7,907 nt of DNA from a bacterium (lineage in GTDB: Bacteria > Verrucomicrobiota > Verrucomicrobiae > Limisphaerales > J093): assembly GCA_021839785.1 (NCBI GenBank), contig JAKCAB010000042.1, positions 1 through 7,907 of the forward strand, written 5' to 3'. Positions 4,652 to 7,907 of the stretch are shown here, one piece after another. Position numbers and translations under genes: made by a program. How positions within the stretch are numbered: position 1 is the first letter of the stretch; each line of letters starts with the position of its first letter. The notes under the pieces were generated by a model. The model worked only from the letters and a program-made list of their open reading frames with translations. It did no database searches and was not told the origin of the DNA.

Positions 4652-7600
4652 ATGACCAAAACACAACATGCTAAACTGCTCCGTGTGGGTGCAGTGCTTG
4701 CGGGTCTGGGCGCCGTGGTGGCGTCACGCGCAGGGACCATCAACATTGACTTCAACACGGACCCCTCCCTCAGTGGCCTCTACGCCGAAGTAGGCGCCAC
4801 CAGTTCGGAATGGCGCCAGGACGGCGGCGCCACCGGCGCCAATGGCGACGGCTACCTGTCCATCACCGACGCCCGCGGCGGCCAGCGCTCCGTGCTGGTC
4901 TTCAAGGACCTCGAGCCCGGGCTCGTGGTCAAGGCCTTCACCTTCGAGTGCGATCTACGCATCGGCGGCGGCACGGCCCGCCCCGCCGACGGGTTCTCCA
5001 TGAACTACGTGCGTGAAGGCGACCCGATCATCACCGACGGTTCCCCCTTCGCCGGCACCAGCAACGAAACCAACCTGCCCGAGGAAGGTTCGCTCACCGG
5101 CCTGGGCATCGGCTACGACACCTGGCAGAGCGCTGACATTGTGGCGGGTTCGGTGATCGACTGCGTGGGCATCAGCGTCCGGGTGGACGGCAACCTGATC
5201 GCCCAACTGCCCGTCCCGCTCCAACCCGGCAACATTTATACCGGCGTGGGCACGGGCACGGTCAATGAAGTGCCTTACCGCAACCTTGCCACCAACGACG
5301 TGAACTACGCCAAGTCTCAGCAGACCGGCGCGTTGAGCAGCCACGACCTCAACGGCGACGGCGTGGTGGACGGCGGCGACGCCGGCACGGCTCAGCCGCC
5401 TTACGGCGACCCGACCTGGGGCCTCTGGATCGAGAACCTCACGTGGGAGCACTTCATCGCCGAGTTGACGGAGCAGTCCACGGTGAAGATTACCTGGAAG
5501 GGCGTAGAACTCACACCGGCCGGTGGTTTGCCCACGACCTTCTCGCCGAGTCCCGGACGGCTCGTGTTCGGTGGCCGCACCGGCGGTGCCTGGGAAGTAA
5601 CCCACATGGACAACATCAAGTTGACCACGGTCGCCGCGGACACGGTGATCATCAGTTCAGCCACCGGCCTGCCGGTGGGCTTCACCGTGGGCACGATCGA
5701 CTCCGGCCCGGCCGTGGCGGACCTGAACACCGCCACCCTCAAGTTTGACGGCACGGCGGTGACGCCCACCGTCAAGACCAAGAGCGGCATCAACGGCACC
5801 ATCGGTTGGTGGGACGTGACCCAGCCGCTGGTCATCGGCTCGACGCACGAAGTCGTCCTCACGGTGAAGGACACCCGTGGCATTGAGGTCGCCAAGACCA
5901 ACACCTTCACGGTGGCAAGTTACGTGACGCTTCCTCCGGAGTACGCGGCGGCGAACGTGGACACCAGCAAGCGCGGTTTCAAGGTCGCCATCTGGCAGAC
6001 CGCAGACCGCAGCCAGGAAAACACGATCGCCCGCGCCGAGCAGGAACTTGCCGGTTTGCGCGGCGCGAACGTGGCTGACCTGTCCCAGTTCCCCGGCGGT
6101 GGCAACGTCTGGACCGAGACCAGCACGATCAACTACAGCCAGCTTGGCACTGGAGGCACACCTGAGCCCAATGGCTATTTCCAGGAAAACCTCAACGACC
6201 CGACCAAGAACTTCCCGGATGCTTCCATCCCGGGCATTCCCAGCGCCACGGAAGTGAACGCTGACGGGTCCATGTACACCGACAACATCGCCGCCGGGAT
6301 CACCACCTACATCAACTTCCCCGAAGCGGGCGTGTACACGATGATCTTCAACAGCGACGACGGTTTCCGGACCACGGCATTCAAGGCCGCGGACGAAGTC
6401 CTTAGCTCGCTGGTCATCGGTCAGTTCGACGGCGGCCGGGGCGCCTCGGACACGGCGACCACGCTCTATGTGGCGCAGGCGGGCAATTATCCGTTCCGCA
6501 CGGTGTGGTTTGAAGGCGGCGGCGGGGCGAATCTCGAATGGTCCGCCCAGGAAGTGGCCCCCACCCCGACGGACCGGCTGCTCATCAACGACGCCACCGC
6601 GGGCGCGCTCAAGTCCTACCAAGGGCTGAGTTCCGGCGCGCAGGCGAGCGTGGCCTTCATCCATCCAGCCCGCAACTCCGGCAACCCGTACTTCGGCGAC
6701 GTGGTCCTGCAGGCCAACATTATGGACGGGGACACGGCGGTGGACCAAGGCTCGATCAAGCTGCTCCTGAACGGCACGGAAGTGGCCGCCACCAAGAACA
6801 AGGCGGGCAACCTTACCAAGGTGACCTTCGATCCGCCCGGCATCCTCCCGGCCGGCTCGCAGAACCAGCTCGTGGTCCGCTTCACCGCGGGCGCGCAGAC
6901 CTACGACGCGACGAACAACTTCACCGTCGCCAACACAACCGTGGTGCCGCCGAGCCTGGCGCTGGCCACCTCCGCCGTGGACAAGAGCAAGACCGGCTTC
7001 CTGGTCAAGACCGTCCAGCACGACTTCGGCATGAACAACAGCATCTACCGCGCGGAAACGCAGTTGGCGGGGCTGTGGGGCTGGCCGAATACGGCGGACC
7101 TGACGCTGTTCACCGGGCCGAACGGTTACTATGTCGAATCGGCCGCGGCGGGCACAACGGGGTGGATCAACTACAACGGCATCGGCGGCGACAGCGGCTT
7201 CTGGACTGGCGCCAATGGTTATCCGGACTCGCCGGTACCGGGCATGCCCGGCACGGCTTCGGCCGAAAGCGGCATCGACAACTACGCCCAGGAGATCCTC
7301 ACGGTGCTCGACCTCCAGCCGGGCGTCTATCTGATGAACGTGAACAGCGATGACAACTTCGCGGTTTACTGCGGCAACCCGTACGAGTGGCGCACCCTGC
7401 CGCTCCGCTTGGGCATGTTCGGCGCCAACTACAACTCCGACGCGGGCCGTGGCAATGGCACCGCCATTGACAGCGGCACGACCTTCTCGTTCGAGATCAA
7501 GCAGGCGGGTCTGTATCCGTTCCGGCTGGTCTGGGAACAGGGCGGTGGCGGACACAACGTGGAATGGTCCACCCGCCAGGAGGCCAATGGCCACATGACT

Positions 7601-7907
7601 TGGTTCAACGGAACGACACCGCTGGCGTACCTGGTGGGTGACAACGGCACCACCGGTGCCATCAAGGCCTACCAGTATCCGGTCAGCAACGCGGGCGCCG
7701 CGTACGTGAAGAGCTTCGCGCCCGGCAGCAGCCGGTGGGATTCCGCGGGCAGCACCGGTCGTGCGGGTCCGGACGCGACGGTCACGGCAGTCCTTGACCA
7801 GGCCGCGGGCACCATCGACACCGCTAGCGTGTCCATGACCATTAACGGCACGGCGGTCACGCCGACGGCCACCAAGAGTGGCAGTCTCGTGACGGTGACC
7901 TACAAGC
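4652..7907 (+). CDS. giant exported modular protein: ConA-like lectin domain, Ig-like and PA14-like repeats (C-terminus beyond right edge)
   Basis: The frame is open from ATG 4652 to the window end, 1085 codons without a stop. Residues 1-27 are a Sec signal peptide (KLLR, then a hydrophobic core, cleavage after ASRA). About 29-327 resembles a concanavalin-like jelly roll: INIDFNTDP at the start, DGFSMNY in the middle, and LVFGGRTGGAWEVTHMDNIKL at the end. Within it lies an EF-hand-type loop at 232-243. Ig-like modules cover about 329-422, 640-760 and 976 onward, with the matching motif NGTAVTPT/NGTEVAAT. Between them, two modules begin VDTSK/VDKSK (436, 776), run through RAEQELAGL/RAETQLAGL, and end in PA14-like beta domains (about 535-632 and 873-975) marked by NSDDGF/NSDDNF and YPFR...GGGG...EWS. 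Such proteins are surface-bound or secreted and probably bind glycans or other cells. No catalytic motif is visible. A good Shine-Dalgarno, AGGAA, supports the start. The C-terminal anchor is not in the window. Confidence 0.9.
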   Translation, partial: MTKTQHAKLLRVGAVLAGLGAVVASRAGTINIDFNTDPSLSGLYAEVGATSSEWRQDGGATGANGDGYLSITDARGGQRSVLVFKDLEPGLVVKAFTFECDLRIGGGTARPADGFSMNYVREGDPIITDGSPFAGTSNETNLPEEGSLTGLGIGYDTWQSADIVAGSVIDCVGISVRVDGNLIAQLPVPLQPGNIYTGVGTGTVNEVPYRNLATNDVNYAKSQQTGALSSHDLNGDGVVDGGDAGTAQPPYGDPTWGLWIENLTWEHFIAELTEQSTVKITWKGVELTPAGGLPTTFSPSPGRLVFGGRTGGAWEVTHMDNIKLTTVAADTVIISSATGLPVGFTVGTIDSGPAVADLNTATLKFDGTAVTPTVKTKSGINGTIGWWDVTQPLVIGSTHEVVLTVKDTRGIEVAKTNTFTVASYVTLPPEYAAANVDTSKRGFKVAIWQTADRSQENTIARAEQELAGLRGANVADLSQFPGGGNVWTETSTINYSQLGTGGTPEPNGYFQENLNDPTKNFPDASIPGIPSATEVNADGSMYTDNIAAGITTYINFPEAGVYTMIFNSDDGFRTTAFKAADEVLSSLVIGQFDGGRGASDTATTLYVAQAGNYPFRTVWFEGGGGANLEWSAQEVAPTPTDRLLINDATAGALKSYQGLSSGAQASVAFIHPARNSGNPYFGDVVLQANIMDGDTAVDQGSIKLLLNGTEVAATKNKAGNLTKVTFDPPGILPAGSQNQLVVRFTAGAQTYDATNNFTVANTTVVPPSLALATSAVDKSKTGFLVKTVQHDFGMNNSIYRAETQLAGLWGWPNTADLTLFTGPNGYYVESAAAGTTGWINYNGIGGDSGFWTGANGYPDSPVPGMPGTASAESGIDNYAQEILTVLDLQPGVYLMNVNSDDNFAVYCGNPYEWRTLPLRLGMFGANYNSDAGRGNGTAIDSGTTFSFEIKQAGLYPFRLVWEQGGGGHNVEWSTRQEANGHMTWFNGTTPLAYLVGDNGTTGAIKAYQYPVSNAGAAYVKSFAPGSSRWDSAGSTGRAGPDATVTAVLDQAAGTIDTASVSMTINGTAVTPTATKSGSLVTVTYK
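5345..5380 (+). other. EF-hand/dockerin-type calcium loop within the lectin-like domain
   Basis: Residues 232-243 of the giant protein read DLNGDGVVDGGD, a full 12-residue loop with Asp/Asn at positions 1, 3, 5, 9 and 12, Gly at 6 and a hydrophobic residue at 8. This is the pattern of EF-hand and dockerin calcium sites. Dockerins carry two such loops; only one is present here, so it is more likely a structural calcium site inserted in the lectin-like domain than a cohesin-binding dockerin. Confidence 0.6.
5957..6976 (+). repeat. protein super-repeat unit 1 (340 residues): VD-SK module, PA14-like domain, Ig-like domain
   Basis: Residues 436-775 of the giant protein. The unit runs from VDTSKRGF through NTIARAEQELAGL, a Gly/Asn-rich stretch with FPDASIPGIP, the PA14-like block (NSDDGF to EWS, Trp630) and an Ig-like domain ending NNFTV. 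The equivalent residues in the next unit lie 338-342 residues on. Similarity is at protein level; the DNA has diverged except for short identical runs such as TATCCGTTCCG. Confidence 0.75.
6977..7907 (+). repeat. protein super-repeat unit 2 (partial, cut by window end)
   Basis: Residues 776-1085. It contains VDKSKTGF, NSIYRAETQLAGL, PDSPVPGMPG, the second PA14-like block (NSDDNF to EWS, Trp972) and the start of the third Ig-like domain (NGTAVTPT at 1065). The PA14-like block is longer than in unit 1 because of an insertion around residues 905-930, and has Asn where unit 1 has Gly in the SDDG motif. A third unit would be expected just past the right edge. Confidence 0.7.

Noticed and set aside
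5336..5400. dockerin domain (cellulosome-type) in the giant protein
   Set aside because: Only one calcium loop is present and no second loop or the F-helix pattern follows, so a cohesin-binding dockerin is not supported.
5657..7594. 645-codon reading frame on the minus strand opposite the giant gene
   Set aside because: Its translation is Arg-, Val-, Gly- and His-rich with no domain, while the plus strand has a signal peptide and recognisable repeated modules. It reflects strong GC bias at third codon positions.
1..7907. CRISPR array, tRNA/rRNA genes, transposase or phage genes
   Set aside because: No spaced direct repeats, no tRNA-like cloverleaf or rRNA motifs, and no matching protein motifs were seen on either strand.

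Overview
The window is a GC-rich stretch of bacterial chromosome. The gene mix points to Verrucomicrobiota, probably a Pedosphaera/Limisphaera-like lineage: a Tat-exported Gfo/Idh/MocA oxidoreductase, an aldo/keto reductase of the 'DKGGKLY' type, a DUF4149 membrane protein, and a very large exported protein built from lectin-like, Ig-like and PA14-like modules. This assignment is inference from family resemblance, not from a marker gene. No tRNA, rRNA, CRISPR array, transposase or phage gene is visible.

Layout. Positions 1-3274 carry three genes on the minus strand. In their direction of transcription these are an aldo/keto reductase (3274-2045), a PagL-like lipid A deacylase or outer-membrane barrel (1836-1180), and the N-terminal 351 residues of a Gfo/Idh/MocA oxidoreductase (from 1054, running off the left edge). 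The gaps of 208 and 125 bases hold hairpins and one weak promoter candidate, so these genes are probably not one tight operon. Positions 3275-3726 form a divergent intergenic region with two REP-like hairpins, a perfect 16-bp palindrome with a third half-site, and a candidate promoter close to the next gene. Positions 3727-4281 (plus strand) encode a four-helix DUF4149 membrane protein with a GTG start. Positions 4282-4651 are a non-coding leader containing two strong stem-loops; the second traps the Shine-Dalgarno sequence of the following gene. From 4652 to the right edge runs an uninterrupted exported protein of more than 1085 residues: signal peptide, concanavalin-like domain with an EF-hand-type calcium loop, then alternating Ig-like and PA14-like modules with a period of about 340 residues.

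Function. Most of the products are predicted to act in or beyond the cell envelope: outer-membrane barrel, inner-membrane DUF4149, exported oxidoreductase, exported adhesin or glycan-binding giant. The two oxidoreductases are typical of sugar-handling Verrucomicrobiota, but nothing here ties the genes into one pathway. I see no dedicated defence, secretion or biosynthetic system. The most unusual parts are the structured leader of the giant gene, its long module repeat, and the palindrome in the divergent region. The large minus-strand reading frame opposite the giant gene and the large plus-strand frame opposite the reductase are shadows of codon bias.
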